DNA of 64,000 bases from Anthracocystis setariae. Its lineage: Eukaryota > Basidiomycota > Ustilaginomycetes > Ustilaginales > Ustilaginaceae. The position numbers were made by a program, and so were the translations under genes. The DNA is taken from assembly GCA_928724745.1 (NCBI GenBank), contig CAKMXJ010000003.1, positions 434,001-498,000 of the forward strand, written 5' to 3'. The first letter of the stretch is position 1, and every line of letters begins with the position of its first letter. The notes under the pieces were generated by a model. That model was not told where the DNA came from. It did no database searches and saw nothing but the letters and a program-made list of their open reading frames with translations. Below are positions 1 through 10,543 of the stretch, piece by piece.

Positions 1-1463
1 AGGCTGACTGTAAGGCAAGGCAAGGCAAGGCAAGGCGACCGATCAGCCCAGCGGTGCAGGAGCGGAGATACTGTGGATTGGGCTGCTAGGCGAGAGCGGC
101 GGTAACGAGACTCAGATCGTCTTGGCACGTTGAGGACACTGCAGAAGCTGCAGGGCAGGAATATCATAGCGTGGCAAACTGATCTACAGTACAGTACTTT
201 ACAGTGAAACCCATGGCTGTCGGAAAAACACACGACAGTGCTCGAGTAGGGCATATATTGACGGTGACTGGCGATGCCTTTGACCATTCAGATTATTGAA
301 CAGTCGAGCGACACAGAGAGTTGGTAATCACGATGCTTGCATTGTGCATCGTATTAATGAGTGGCCGGCCGGTTTCTCTGTTCGGCAGTACTGTACAGCC
401 ACGCTGCAGGACAGTCGATGCCGTGTTCATATAGTGCCTTGAAGCCTAAGAGAGAGGTTGGGCGGTGATACTTTTGCCAACAAGGCGGAGCGGGAAGGGT
501 TGTGCGTCTTTGTTGATGCAGCGCCGCTTTGACGCTTAGCAACGCGCAAAATAAAATTGTTCAGTGTGATTGGGATGAGTGATCCAGTGCCGCGAAAAGA
601 AAGGAGAAAAAACAAATTATGCTCTCACGTCCCGTCCCGTGCTGTACCTTTTCTTTTTCTTTTTTTCCTCAATTTGGTCCCATTTTTTTTTTTTTTTTCC
701 GGTGACACGGCATCCCTCTGCACCCTCCTGCAGTCTCGTATGGCGACCGATTCCCAGCCATTCGTCGTACAGTAGTACACAACCAACTTGCCGTGTACCG
801 TCTAGGCTCAATGTGTCACAAGATGGGTTCGTTCTCTATTGCGTGTGGAATGCTGATCGATCCCAGAGATCGACATGGTCAGCTTCAGCTGCCAACAGTT
901 CCAAATCATGGCAGAAAACGTGCTGCTGTTGCACTGAAACCGAAATCATTGGCGCAGCACACGTGCCCGGTGCGTGTCTTGCTTTCCATACTGTACTTGG
1001 CGCCCAGCTGCTGTCGTATCCGCAAAATCCCACCTCATCCGATCGACGCTCTCGACGATTCACTCTTCGTCTCCTTTCTACCTGAGCACCCTTCCCCCAC
1101 GTTCATCTCGTTTACCCGAGTGTAGACAGCCATCCGATCTACACTCTCAATCCAAAAAGCATCAGTCACGAGCAATCCGCTCATCAAAACCCGAGCAGCC
1201 AAATAGGCCATTCACACTTTGTACCCGTAACCACACACAGAGAGCAGATCAGCCCGTCTCAAACACAGTCACAGTGCCGATAGCTATAAGCCAAAAAAAA
1301 AATAAATGAATGCGAACAAAATGCGAGGAGGAACGACTAAATGCTGGTACTGTATGTGCAGGAACTGTTCTGCCAAGTCTGACTACCGATGTGGCGTGCC
1401 CACCGTCCAATCTATCTGACGATATCCGAAATCAAATCCAAACTCCCACGTCAAGCTTCCATG
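1..1463. other. intergenic region 3' of the Kch-type gene
   Basis: No convincing gene is seen. The stretch holds a GGCAA pentamer tract near 12-36, TACAGTACTGTAC-type palindromic motifs near 185-205 and 386-399, and a T-rich tract near 655-700. The small open frames on both strands are low-complexity and resemble no family. Confidence 0.6.
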
Positions 1464-3554
1464 CTAGAATCCTTGTCCGGGTGCTTGGCGAAACTGGTCA
1501 CCATGTCCAAACTGGTTGGCTTGGTTGTTCATTGCATGGCTTTGCCGTGACCATGGCTCGCTGTAGCTGTTGTGCGCTGGCACTCCACCGCTGTAATTGC
1601 TGTACTGCTCGTAGTCACTGTGGTTGCTGCCGCGCTGGTGCTGTTCCAGTTGGAAGTTGTCCGAAGCACGATGCGACGCGTAGTCGCTCAGCATGTAGCT
1701 GTGTCGCTGCCCTTGCGATAGGTCAGGTGAATGCGCACTCGAGTTCAGGTACGCATCATACACATCATCCAGCCCGAATCCATTCGAACTCGTGCGAGCA
1801 GATGTCGCTCCTGACCTGCTTCCGCCATTGTTGTATCGATTCGGATGCAATTGTCCACCGAACCCATCCGTGCCATGGCCCACAGCTAGGTGATTGCTGT
1901 CATGTTCGTACGCCGTGCCTGACGAAGCTTCTGATACCTCAACCTGCGGTGGATGAGACTGATGACCTCCGTTCGGCGTAAACGTAGACATGTCTGGTGG
2001 CATCGGTGGCGGAAAGTCCAGACCTTCCACACCGTGAATGTTCTGAGGCGGAGGATAGTCGAGCCCTCTTGAGCTGTAAGGCGATTCATTGCGTTGGCTG
2101 CCTGAATCCCTATCCGCGCGGAAGAACCCACCTTTCATCTCGAACGACTCTCCAGCCTCTCCTTGATGCGCATCCATTCCGCCATTGCTCGCGTCCAGAA
2201 GCGGTCGGTGACCCGCTAGCGTGTTGAACGGTGCAGGAGAGATGCGACCTGGGCCACCACCAACGCGCTGCGCAAACAGCATCGGACTGGTGCCGATGGG
2301 CCCCATGTTCTCCACCATGGTTTCAAAGCTTTCATTAGGCATGCCGGGCATGCCAGTATACTCGTATCCCGCAGGTCCAGCGTTGGCGACCAGGTTGGCT
2401 GTACTGGCATAGTCGAGCTTGTCACTGTAGCCGACCGTGTTGTTGGAGGGGGCGTTCATGCCGTAGAAATGCGCGGGGCCATAGCCTGGCGACTTGGTTG
2501 GCATGCCGTTGGGGTAGTAGCCGCCTCCGTTGCCGTGGACCGCCGTGGAGCTGCCAGCACTGTTGCTGCGCTGCAACGGTGTCTTTGCCGGCTTTTCGTC
2601 GCTCAAGAGATCGACGTCGACGGTGGGCAGGGTTGGCTGAGGAATAGCGCGGCCGATCATCTCACCCTTCTTGTTCATGAGATGCGAAAAGTCGCCTGCC
2701 GCTTCCCTGCGTGCGATCTCGGCGACCTTGGCCAATCGCTGCTTCTTCTTCTTCATGACCAATTCTGTGACGCGCTTGTCGACCTTGTGGCAGCAGTACT
2801 CCTTAAGGTTGCCCTTGATGTAGCAGAGAAGGGGAAGATAGGCAAGGGAGGCGATCAAGAGCAAGATGACCGAGCCGGCGAAGACAGCAACGGTGAAAAG
2901 CATCGAGAGAATCATGATGCCAGTGAAGATGTTGCCTTCGTAGTAATCGTAGGGGTTTGTGCTCCACTTGGCGAACGAGCCGAGGCCGAAGAGGGTGAAA
3001 AAGTTGATGACCTGACGCGGACCATCTGCAACGAGCAAACGCTTCCAACCTTTGAAGGTGAAGAAGATGAAGAAGGCAAGTTCGTCCTTTTTCTTTTTGC
3101 TGTCGTTGATGTGGTCGAAGAAGCAAAAGTGGTCGTAGCTGCGAATTGAGTAGTAGTTGTTGGCCATGACGTTGGTGTAGGCATAACTAATGTCTCGGCT
3201 CTTGACGATGGCTCGCGACTTGTGCGCCTCGTAGGCGAGCAGCAGGAAGGAAAAGAGAATGCATCCGGTGAAAATCCAGCGGCCGTACGAGATAGGTACG
3301 CGGAAGTTGTTGTCCGGATCGTTTTGCACTTTGTCGTAAAGACTGCCTCTGAAGTGACCGAACGCCAGCAATGTGACGGCAGTGTAGATGTCGGCGACAT
3401 AGACTGCGAACGACTTGACGAGCATGATGAAGAAGAAGACGTACTTGAACTGCTGGAAGCAGCCATTGTTGCGGAAATCACGAACATCGATGAAATCGAA
3501 CTTGTGATCTGGTACTTCCTCGCGCTGCCACTTGGCCTTGCCGCCGCAACACAT
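1464..3554 (-). CDS. Kch1/Prm6-type fungal potassium transporter
   Basis: This 696-residue single-exon protein resembles fungal Kch proteins, which in yeast sit in the plasma membrane and promote K+ influx during pheromone or calcium-linked responses. The start (MCCGGKAKW) carries the Cys-rich N-terminus, followed by a conserved block FDFIDVRDFRNNGCF at about 19-33. Hydrophobic segments lie near 38-65, 93-110 and 208-248, the last long enough for two passes. After about residue 255 the protein is a basic stretch and then a long Ser/Gly/Pro/Asn-rich hydrophilic tail of about 430 residues, probably cytoplasmic and disordered, which is much longer than the membrane core. The ATG is directly preceded by non-coding sequence. 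Family assignment is by recognition of the N-terminal membrane core; the transport role is inferred from the family. Confidence 0.8.
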   Translation of the reverse strand: MCCGGKAKWQREEVPDHKFDFIDVRDFRNNGCFQQFKYVFFFIMLVKSFAVYVADIYTAVTLLAFGHFRGSLYDKVQNDPDNNFRVPISYGRWIFTGCILFSFLLLAYEAHKSRAIVKSRDISYAYTNVMANNYYSIRSYDHFCFFDHINDSKKKKDELAFFIFFTFKGWKRLLVADGPRQVINFFTLFGLGSFAKWSTNPYDYYEGNIFTGIMILSMLFTVAVFAGSVILLLIASLAYLPLLCYIKGNLKEYCCHKVDKRVTELVMKKKKQRLAKVAEIARREAAGDFSHLMNKKGEMIGRAIPQPTLPTVDVDLLSDEKPAKTPLQRSNSAGSSTAVHGNGGGYYPNGMPTKSPGYGPAHFYGMNAPSNNTVGYSDKLDYASTANLVANAGPAGYEYTGMPGMPNESFETMVENMGPIGTSPMLFAQRVGGGPGRISPAPFNTLAGHRPLLDASNGGMDAHQGEAGESFEMKGGFFRADRDSGSQRNESPYSSRGLDYPPPQNIHGVEGLDFPPPMPPDMSTFTPNGGHQSHPPQVEVSEASSGTAYEHDSNHLAVGHGTDGFGGQLHPNRYNNGGSRSGATSARTSSNGFGLDDVYDAYLNSSAHSPDLSQGQRHSYMLSDYASHRASDNFQLEQHQRGSNHSDYEQYSNYSGGVPAHNSYSEPWSRQSHAMNNQANQFGHGDQFRQAPGQGF

Positions 3555-5841
3555 TTCGAACCAACAAGCTACTGTGAGCGGATTCTGTGACTAAAAGTAG
3601 TTATGGACGGACCCAGTCCGTAAGAAACGGTCGAGGGATGTAGATGGTGTTAAGAAGCAACAGGAGAAAGCACTGTCTGGCGTGTTGCCGAATGAAGGTG
3701 GTGCCAAGAGAAAGCTTATCGAAGCGAGAGAGGATTGAGCCAGCAATCCTGTGTCGACACTGAGTCGAGGTGGCACGAAGGTGGAGAAGAATCGAGACGA
3801 ACCAGCCGCCGATGAGATGGGATCGAAAGGAGAAGTGTTTGTTCGACAGATGGTGGGTGATCAAGTCGAATCAATCAACGAATCATTCTTGGACTTTGAA
3901 AGAAGTGGATAGAGTCGGAGGGATCAAGTGCGGAGAGTGGGATCTAGCAGCTTTTGTCGAAGGTGATACAGTTAAGGTGGGAAAGTGGAAAGGCTGATGA
4001 TGATACGAAGCAAAGGTGATTGAGTGCGTTGGACGAGAATGGATTGTCGAGAGTGACTGGTTTCGCCAATGGTCGTACCACAGCAACAGGACGATGCAAA
4101 GAGAGTGAGAGAAGGAGCCAGAGTGGAGTGGGTTGGGTTGGGTAGATGCTCGGAAGTTGGTTGTTGTATTTGTTGTTCTTGTTGAATAGAGCAGAAAGGA
4201 CGGTGATTGAGATGGAGGAGGGGCTGGCACTTGTGATGGTGAAGAGGTGGTGGTGTGCTTTTCTTCGACTGTGCGAAAGGCTCGGTCTTGGTTGCCAATT
4301 CTTGGCGGAAGGGCCCCTAAAACCAGTTCGAACAGCGCGGATTGACGGCAAGTCGGCGTGAATCGTACTCTGTAATTGTGATGCGTGCCAATTTGCTTCG
4401 CTGTACTGTACTGTACTGTACTGTACTGTACCGTACCGTACCGTACCGTACTCTACCGCGGTGAATTGTGTGGCTGCAGTATGCATGATGCACGATGCAC
4501 TGAAACAAACCTCGGGCTTGCGTCTTGAAAACAGTCCAGTCGCACCGAACCCTTTTTTTTTTTTTGCCTGTTTTGTTTCAGTGTAATTTTGCGCCAGTGT
4601 ATCGATGCAATGTATCGGTGGGTGCGTCTACGCGACATGAAGTTTTACGTGCAGGACGCTTGCAAATTGTCACTCGTGTGTGATGCAGGATGCGATGTTA
4701 GACCTTCGTTTTACAAGACATCTTAAACCCATTTTCTACTCCTCAAGCGAGATCGGTCGCCGGCCTCACATGCAATACTTTCAACATAGTTTCTGCCTTT
4801 TTTTCGGCCGACAATCAGGACTGCTCGGACGGTACCCGCTCGGTTGTTGCCATTTGAACCGAAGAGAGTGATTGGGGCCTTTTTCACATCATATCCTCAC
4901 AGCCAAGGATTGTCGGCGCAACCGATTTCAAAAGACAAGAAGGTGGCCAAACATGGTATTCCTGCCCCAAACTTCTCAGTCGCTCCGATCGCATTTCTGC
5001 CCCCGGATCCTGAGAAAGCGCAGATATCTTTCTCCAGAGGCAGCCGTGCCACTCACTCGGAATGGATCGTAGATCGTGTGCAAGTCTCAAATCGATACAG
5101 TGTGCATACAGCTCTTGCCCAGGACGGATAGCCGGTTAACCGCCAGAATCAAGTTACCGGAAGCGTGCAGCGAAAGAGCCGTGAATTCAAGCGATCCAAT
5201 TGCGCAAGCAAAACAGTGCAGTCTGTACTGTAGTGGGCACTTTTTCTTTTTCTTTTTCTTTTCGGTTTTGGAGAATTACGCGGGGACAGCCCAAGAAGAG
5301 AGAGGGGGCCCGCAAAATCCTATCTATACTTTACTTGAACGGGCCAACGGTTTGATGCCTGGATCGTCACCAGTGTGCAGTTACGGTACTGCATCATACT
5401 CTCACCGGATCGCAGCCACTGGTTTGCATCCGACCGGTTTCTTCCTGCCTGTCCAATCTACGTCGTAATCCAGACCTAATCTCGCTCGGCTCTCCTTCTA
5501 TCTTCCACCTGGCATCTCGCTCTCTTTCATCTTTACATCCGCGTCTGTCTTGATCATTCCAACGACACAAGTTCGCATCTATCAGCTGCGACTGTCCAGT
5601 AAAGTTGCTTCATTATCCGACATTCTGCATATCGCCATCTCTTGCATCTTGGGACTCAAGCCGTCACAGCGAACGCCGGCAGCAGCAGCAACAGCAGCAC
5701 CACCTGAAGTGGACCTAGATCGCTTTTGCGCCACTCCAGTTGCTTCCCTTCCCCAAGCGTTGGAATAAGTTGACACTTGCTCCAGCTCTGTCCCCTTGCT
5801 CTTTCCTACCAACGCCAATCTCGCGCATATTACCCTACACG
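3555..5841. other. divergent intergenic region between Kch and carrier genes
   Basis: These 2.3 kb separate the minus-strand Kch gene from the plus-strand carrier and so hold both promoters. It contains a striking pentanucleotide tract at 4401-4450, a T tract near 4551-4564, pyrimidine-rich patches near 5240-5265, and CAG-type repeats near 5680-5700 just before the carrier. The open frames here have no recognisable similarity. Confidence 0.6.
4401..4450. repeat. CTGTA(6)-CCGTA(4) pentanucleotide tract
   Basis: Six direct copies of CTGTA run straight into four copies of CCGTA with no interruption. The units differ by one base, which suggests expansion of a mutated unit by slippage. The CTGTA unit is also the core of the dispersed TACTGTAC motif seen in many intergenic parts of this window. 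Confidence 0.95.
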
Positions 5842-6831
5842 ATGGCGGAGGAGCCTCTCACACCGTTCGGCCAGGCGCTCGCTGGTGCGCTCGGAGGTGT
5901 TTTCTCGAACGCAGTCATCTACCCGCTCGACACGGTCAAGACACGAATCCAAGCAGGTCAGAGCTCCACCGTCACGGCTGGCAAAGAAGTTCGAGACCCT
6001 AAGGACCCCACCAAGACCATCGTCACCGTACCCAAGAATGCCGGCATGATCAAAGGTATCCTTCACATCATCCGAAGCAAGGAGGGACCTGCTGGTCTGT
6101 ACAAGGGCTTCGGGGCCAGCATGGTCAACACGTTCTCGACCGGATTCGCGTATTTCTACTGGTACTCGGTGGTGCGTACGCTGTACCAGAATCGTCTCGC
6201 CAAGCGCAGCGCCTCGGGTGTTGCTATTATGAGCACTGCTGCCGAGCTCGTGCTGGGTGCAATTGCAGGTGCGATGGCTCAGATCTTCACCATCCCTGTC
6301 AGTGTAATCGCTACGCGGCAACAGCTCGGCTCTTCCGAGACCTCCAAGGACGGCAAGCCCGTCGACGAGAGTTTCATCGGCGTCGCCAAGGATATCCTCA
6401 AGGAGGACGGTGTCAGCGGTCTCTGGCGCGGTCTCAAGCCCTCGCTGGTTCTCACTGTCAACCCTGCGATCACGTACGGTGTCTTTGAGCGCGTAAAGAC
6501 CATCATCCTTGCTACCTCGGTCGACGGCAAGATGACGCCAGGCAAGTCATTCCTTGTGGGCGCACTTTCAAAGACGCTTGCTACCGTTGTCACTTTCCCA
6601 TACATCCTCAGCAAGATTCGTCTGCAGGCGAAGAATACCAAGTACACAGGTGCAATCGACTGCCTCAAGCAGATCGCAAAGGAGAAGGGGATCGCAGGCT
6701 GGTACCAGGGCATGCAGGCGCAGATCACCAAGGCGGTGCTTGCGCAGGCTCTGCTCTTCTTCTTCCGCGACTACTTTGAAGTTTGGACTCGACAAATTCT
6801 CAAGGTCAGCAAGAAGTCGGTAGCTGCTTAA
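5842..6831 (+). CDS. ANT1: peroxisomal membrane carrier Pmp47/Ant1 type
   Basis: This 329-residue protein belongs to the mitochondrial carrier family and most resembles the peroxisomal adenine nucleotide carriers (yeast Ant1, Candida Pmp47), which import ATP into peroxisomes for fatty-acid activation. The start MAEEPLTPFGQALAGALGG is chosen because the frame upstream has no ATG and ordinary carriers begin this close to helix 1. Three tandem repeats are visible, with the carrier signature PLDTVKTRIQ at about 27-36, a degenerate second signature (IPVSVIATRQQ) and a third (FPYILSKIRLQ). The end of repeat 1 reads EGPAGLYKGF. The Asp of PxD is replaced in repeats 2 and 3, as is known for this subfamily. 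Exact substrate is inferred from the family. Confidence 0.85.
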   Translation: MAEEPLTPFGQALAGALGGVFSNAVIYPLDTVKTRIQAGQSSTVTAGKEVRDPKDPTKTIVTVPKNAGMIKGILHIIRSKEGPAGLYKGFGASMVNTFSTGFAYFYWYSVVRTLYQNRLAKRSASGVAIMSTAAELVLGAIAGAMAQIFTIPVSVIATRQQLGSSETSKDGKPVDESFIGVAKDILKEDGVSGLWRGLKPSLVLTVNPAITYGVFERVKTIILATSVDGKMTPGKSFLVGALSKTLATVVTFPYILSKIRLQAKNTKYTGAIDCLKQIAKEKGIAGWYQGMQAQITKAVLAQALLFFFRDYFEVWTRQILKVSKKSVAA

Positions 6832-7557
6832 GCGTCTCATCGCCTGTTTTCGCATCACCATAAGCCGCCATATCATCCTGCCCTTGTCGCTCGCTCTATG
6901 CCTTTCACTTGACCGCATCTGTACATGTTGTTTTCTAGACCAAATTTGATCTCTGTTCAACCTTAGTTAGAGTAGCGTGGTGGTGCAACGAGGTTGATGT
7001 GCACGCATTTGATAGCAATCGATCACTTGAAAGCTCCGATGATGGTGATTCGTGCGTCAAGTGATGCAATAGCGAGAAACGGCCGCGGTCGGGGTGTGGG
7101 GAATGTGGAGGAATGTGCGACATAGCCATCTGCAAGCGGACGTCAAGAAATTCAACTATAATAAAGCAGCATTTATTCGGAAAATTCTTTGCAAATTGTC
7201 GTCAGGGTTTGCCACGTCGCATACTGCAACTGGCTCAGCTGCGCTTCCTTTTTTTTTTTTTTTTTCCTTTTTCTTTCTCTTTTCTCCATTTCTGCTCCAC
7301 GGGTTGCTTCCTCTAGCTGACAAATGTACGACGCTCGCTGCTACTACCAACACATCTTCAGTCTCCATCCTCACCATCCCACACACCAAGCCATCGATAC
7401 CTTGCGATCCGAAAGCGCTCGCCCTTGTGCGCAAGGGCAAGGGCAAGATGTCAAGTTGAGTAGATCCTGATCTACAAACCCATCACGCTCCGAGCCAAGA
7501 GCCAAAACTTTAGACACCAAGGCACACCTACTCTTGCCTCACCACTTCATTCTTACC
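6832..7557. other. intergenic region
   Basis: This stretch holds the 3' end of the carrier transcript and the promoter of the Mdm31-like gene. The only structure visible is a pyrimidine block with a T run near 7248-7270. No gene is seen. Confidence 0.6.
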
Positions 7558-10173
7558 ATGTCGAGGAGCAAACTACCCGGCGTATCGCACAGCACAGTGT
7601 CAGCGCCTTCGATATCGTACCTCGCTGCAAGATCCTCGGCTTCGCGACCTGCTGCAAGGAGTGCACCATCACAGCCATTGATCAATACGTCCATCCTTCC
7701 CGCCCGCGAGTCTTCCAAACTAGCACTCTTCACAGCTTGCAGGCCCTCAACCAACCGTTATGCGGCGAGTTCGCATCCTCGAACGCATGCTGATGCCAAT
7801 CGGAGCTATCTCCAAGTCCAGGCTTACTTCACTCGTCTTGCGAGAACATCCGTAACGCATGCTGCATCCGGGCATGCGGATCCCTCCTCGATCACACGAC
7901 CGTTTTTCCTGTACAAACACCCAAGGTGGTCCCAAGGAAGCATCTCAAAGCAAACTCGTGCTTTTCACAGCGGTCGTATCGTTCGAGCCGACCGAGACGG
8001 TCGCGACGAGGCCAATGGCACGCGATCCAGAGGCATTAGCCAATCAACTGAACACAGCTCGGTTCCCCAGAAGCCTGCTGAGACACCAAAACCATCGCAG
8101 TCAGCAGACATGCAAGAGAAGGCACCCAGCGACTCATCTACGAGCACAGAGCTCACCACCACCGAACGGGCCTATCACCACTTCTCCAACTACCCACGTT
8201 CTCTTCGGCAATTGGCTATGCGTGCGGTTCCGGCTTCCGTACCTAGTGGACAATCGAAAGCATCAGATTCCAGCGACGCTCAGCCGCACGAGTCCCACCG
8301 CCTGCGTCCCTCGAAGGAAGACCTACTGCGAATCGCGCAGGGCTTCTGGACCCGTGTGCGTATCCGCTTCAAGTGGTTCACCATCCGCGGTTTCCGTCGA
8401 TTCAATGCCGATGACATCAGCGCTTTCTTCACGCTTGGCGGCCTGACAACCGCCATCTTTGTCATCGTCGGTACAACCACCTTTTTCTCGCTTGTGTTCT
8501 CTGCACTCAACGCGCTCAATCTTCAAGAATGGATCGCCAGGAAGATCGCAGACTACCTCACCGCCGAGACGGGCGTAACGGTTGTGTTCGAGAGCGCCAT
8601 CGTGCCCAAATGGAAGGAGAGCAAGATCAGCTTCAAGAACGTCTTTATCTCTCGACGTGCTCATGGCGATGTCGATTCGCTGCTCGAAGAGAGAAGGCAG
8701 AAGGCTCGCTCCGGCGGCGGCGACCGCCCTAACAAGGTCAAGCGACGCACTGCCGTCACTGCCGGCGATGGTATGGCTTGGGAAGGCACACATTACGAAG
8801 AGGTCGAGGAGGTTGCCCCACCCATGAGCGACGAAGCGCGAGGCGAGGATCTCGCTGAAGATGACACGATCAACACCAACTATACCATGTACGATTTGCA
8901 GGTGGATTCGATCGACGTCACGCTCAGTCTTCAGCGCTGGTTCGATGGCAAGGGTCTTATCGAAGACGCCGTGGTCCGCGGTGTGCGTGGCATCGTTGAC
9001 CGCCGCAACGTGTTCTGGGATCCCGACAAGCCTTACGATCCCAAAGCCGCGCGTCGCCAGCCTGCATATGGTGACTTTGAGCTGGAGTGCGTCCAGGTCG
9101 AAGACTTCCTCGTCACCGTCTACCAGCCCAACGACTTCCGTCCTTTCAACTTTAGCATCTTTAGCGCCCATATTCCCAAGCTACGCAAGCAGTGGCTCTT
9201 TTACGATCTTTTGAGCGCTGACGCCATCACGGGTCAGGTGGATGGTTGCTTGTTCAGCTTGCACAAGCCGCAAAGCATTAGCCGCACCGTCGAACAGGAT
9301 CGAGAGACGATCCATTCCAAGTGGAAGACCATGTCGCGCATGCGAGTGGATGGTGTCAATTTTGACCACATCCAGAACCAGTCGGACCTGACGGGGCCTA
9401 TCTCGTGGATCTTGTCAGGCAAGTTCGACGTGGTTGCCGACATCAAGTTTCCTCGCGACCTCGATGATGAAGCGGACATCAACACGATCATCATTGAGGT
9501 GCTCGACAATCTGACGGCGGCGTTGTCGGGCGAGCCGCATCGCAACCACGATGACGGTCCCATTCCGGGTCAGCATCGACTGAGCGGGCCGGCCATTGAA
9601 GCGCCCGTGTCGGCGGTGGGTGCTACCGCCGAGCGCGTACGCAAGGAGAACGAAGAAGCCAGACGCCAAGGTCGTGACCCGCCCGGTGGTGCAGAGAGGA
9701 ACGCGCAGGATGCAGATGCAGAAGAACCCAAACCGAAGTCGGCAATCCCGCCTCCGTCAGTGGTCATTGATATGGATGTCCGCTTCAAGGAGATCAAGGC
9801 CGCCGTGCCCTTGTTCACCAGCGACATTTCGTATTCGACCAACGCGTTCGTTCGCCCCATTGTCGCGTTCATGAACGCCAACAAGACGCTCATCCCCATT
9901 CGGTGTCGAATCGTGATGGATCTCTCCGAGTTCGACGGATCCTTGGACCTTGCGCAGACAGGACTGTTGCCAGTGGTGTCGGAAAAGATCTACGAGGCGC
10001 TGGCGAACCATGTTGCCAGTCAGAATGCGTCGAGCAAGAGACTCAAGAACGTCAGTCTCTGGTCGTTGCAGGTCGGAGCAAATGCTGCGTTGAATTTGGT
10101 CACGTTGCTGAGAGATACAATGGCCAGGACTACCGGTACCAGTTCGGCGGTTACTGCCAAGAGCGCGACGTAA
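7558..10173 (+). CDS. Mdm31/Mdm32-family mitochondrial inner membrane protein
   Basis: This 871-residue protein matches the Mdm31/Mdm32 family, inner mitochondrial membrane proteins needed for normal mitochondrial shape, inheritance and lipid handling in yeast. The start MSRSKLPG is the first ATG of the frame and opens a Ser/Arg/Ala-rich, acid-poor N-terminus expected of a mitochondrial presequence. The family core begins with FWTRVRIRFKWFTIRGFRRF at about 261-280, followed by one membrane segment at about 287-315 and the conserved block TGVTVVFESAIVPKWKESKI. A long region of the intermembrane-space type follows (LQRWFDGKGLIEDAVVRGVRG). A Pro/Glu-rich insertion with PGGAERNAQDAD lies near residues 700-735. 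Mdm31 and Mdm32 are paralogues and I cannot decide between them by eye. Confidence 0.9.
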   Translation: MSRSKLPGVSHSTVSAPSISYLAARSSASRPAARSAPSQPLINTSILPARESSKLALFTACRPSTNRYAASSHPRTHADANRSYLQVQAYFTRLARTSVTHAASGHADPSSITRPFFLYKHPRWSQGSISKQTRAFHSGRIVRADRDGRDEANGTRSRGISQSTEHSSVPQKPAETPKPSQSADMQEKAPSDSSTSTELTTTERAYHHFSNYPRSLRQLAMRAVPASVPSGQSKASDSSDAQPHESHRLRPSKEDLLRIAQGFWTRVRIRFKWFTIRGFRRFNADDISAFFTLGGLTTAIFVIVGTTTFFSLVFSALNALNLQEWIARKIADYLTAETGVTVVFESAIVPKWKESKISFKNVFISRRAHGDVDSLLEERRQKARSGGGDRPNKVKRRTAVTAGDGMAWEGTHYEEVEEVAPPMSDEARGEDLAEDDTINTNYTMYDLQVDSIDVTLSLQRWFDGKGLIEDAVVRGVRGIVDRRNVFWDPDKPYDPKAARRQPAYGDFELECVQVEDFLVTVYQPNDFRPFNFSIFSAHIPKLRKQWLFYDLLSADAITGQVDGCLFSLHKPQSISRTVEQDRETIHSKWKTMSRMRVDGVNFDHIQNQSDLTGPISWILSGKFDVVADIKFPRDLDDEADINTIIIEVLDNLTAALSGEPHRNHDDGPIPGQHRLSGPAIEAPVSAVGATAERVRKENEEARRQGRDPPGGAERNAQDADAEEPKPKSAIPPPSVVIDMDVRFKEIKAAVPLFTSDISYSTNAFVRPIVAFMNANKTLIPIRCRIVMDLSEFDGSLDLAQTGLLPVVSEKIYEALANHVASQNASSKRLKNVSLWSLQVGANAALNLVTLLRDTMARTTGTSSAVTAKSAT

Positions 10174-10543
10174 GCGCTAGCAAGATGTGTCTGCAAACAT
10201 GCATTGCCCTCTCACCGCTCTCTTTGATAAGTTCTTTTTTTTCATTTGTATTTCTACATCGTTCTTGCAGCTTTGGCATACTCAGGCTGGGGTCAAGTTG
10301 TTTGGTGTTTCGGTTGAACTGAGTGGATTGGAGATGCGTCCGATTTAGCCGACATGGTTTGGCTGCCCGGCAATGTAATTTGGGCGGTTTCGAGTTCGGA
10401 AGAAACAATTCCGCTTTGGAGCACGGCCCCACCCGCACTTGGACAAGCTAAAGTTGGGTTGCTTATCCTCGGTTCCTCCTCCTCCTCCTCCTCCTCTCCA
10501 CCACTATCTTTCCATTATTCCAGAGCTTGAAGCGATCGTCACC
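10174..10543. other. short intergenic region
   Basis: This stretch lies between two plus-strand genes and should hold the terminator of the Mdm31-like gene and the promoter of the PLP enzyme. A CTC trinucleotide tract near 10475-10497 sits about 50 bp before the next start codon. Nothing else is recognisable. Confidence 0.6.

Noticed and set aside
1310..1981. 223-codon plus-strand frame overlapping the Kch gene tail
   Set aside because: Cys/His-rich composition comes from reading the low-complexity tail of the Kch gene in reverse.
2469..3149. 226-codon plus-strand frame inside the Kch gene
   Set aside because: Antisense shadow of the membrane core of the Kch protein.
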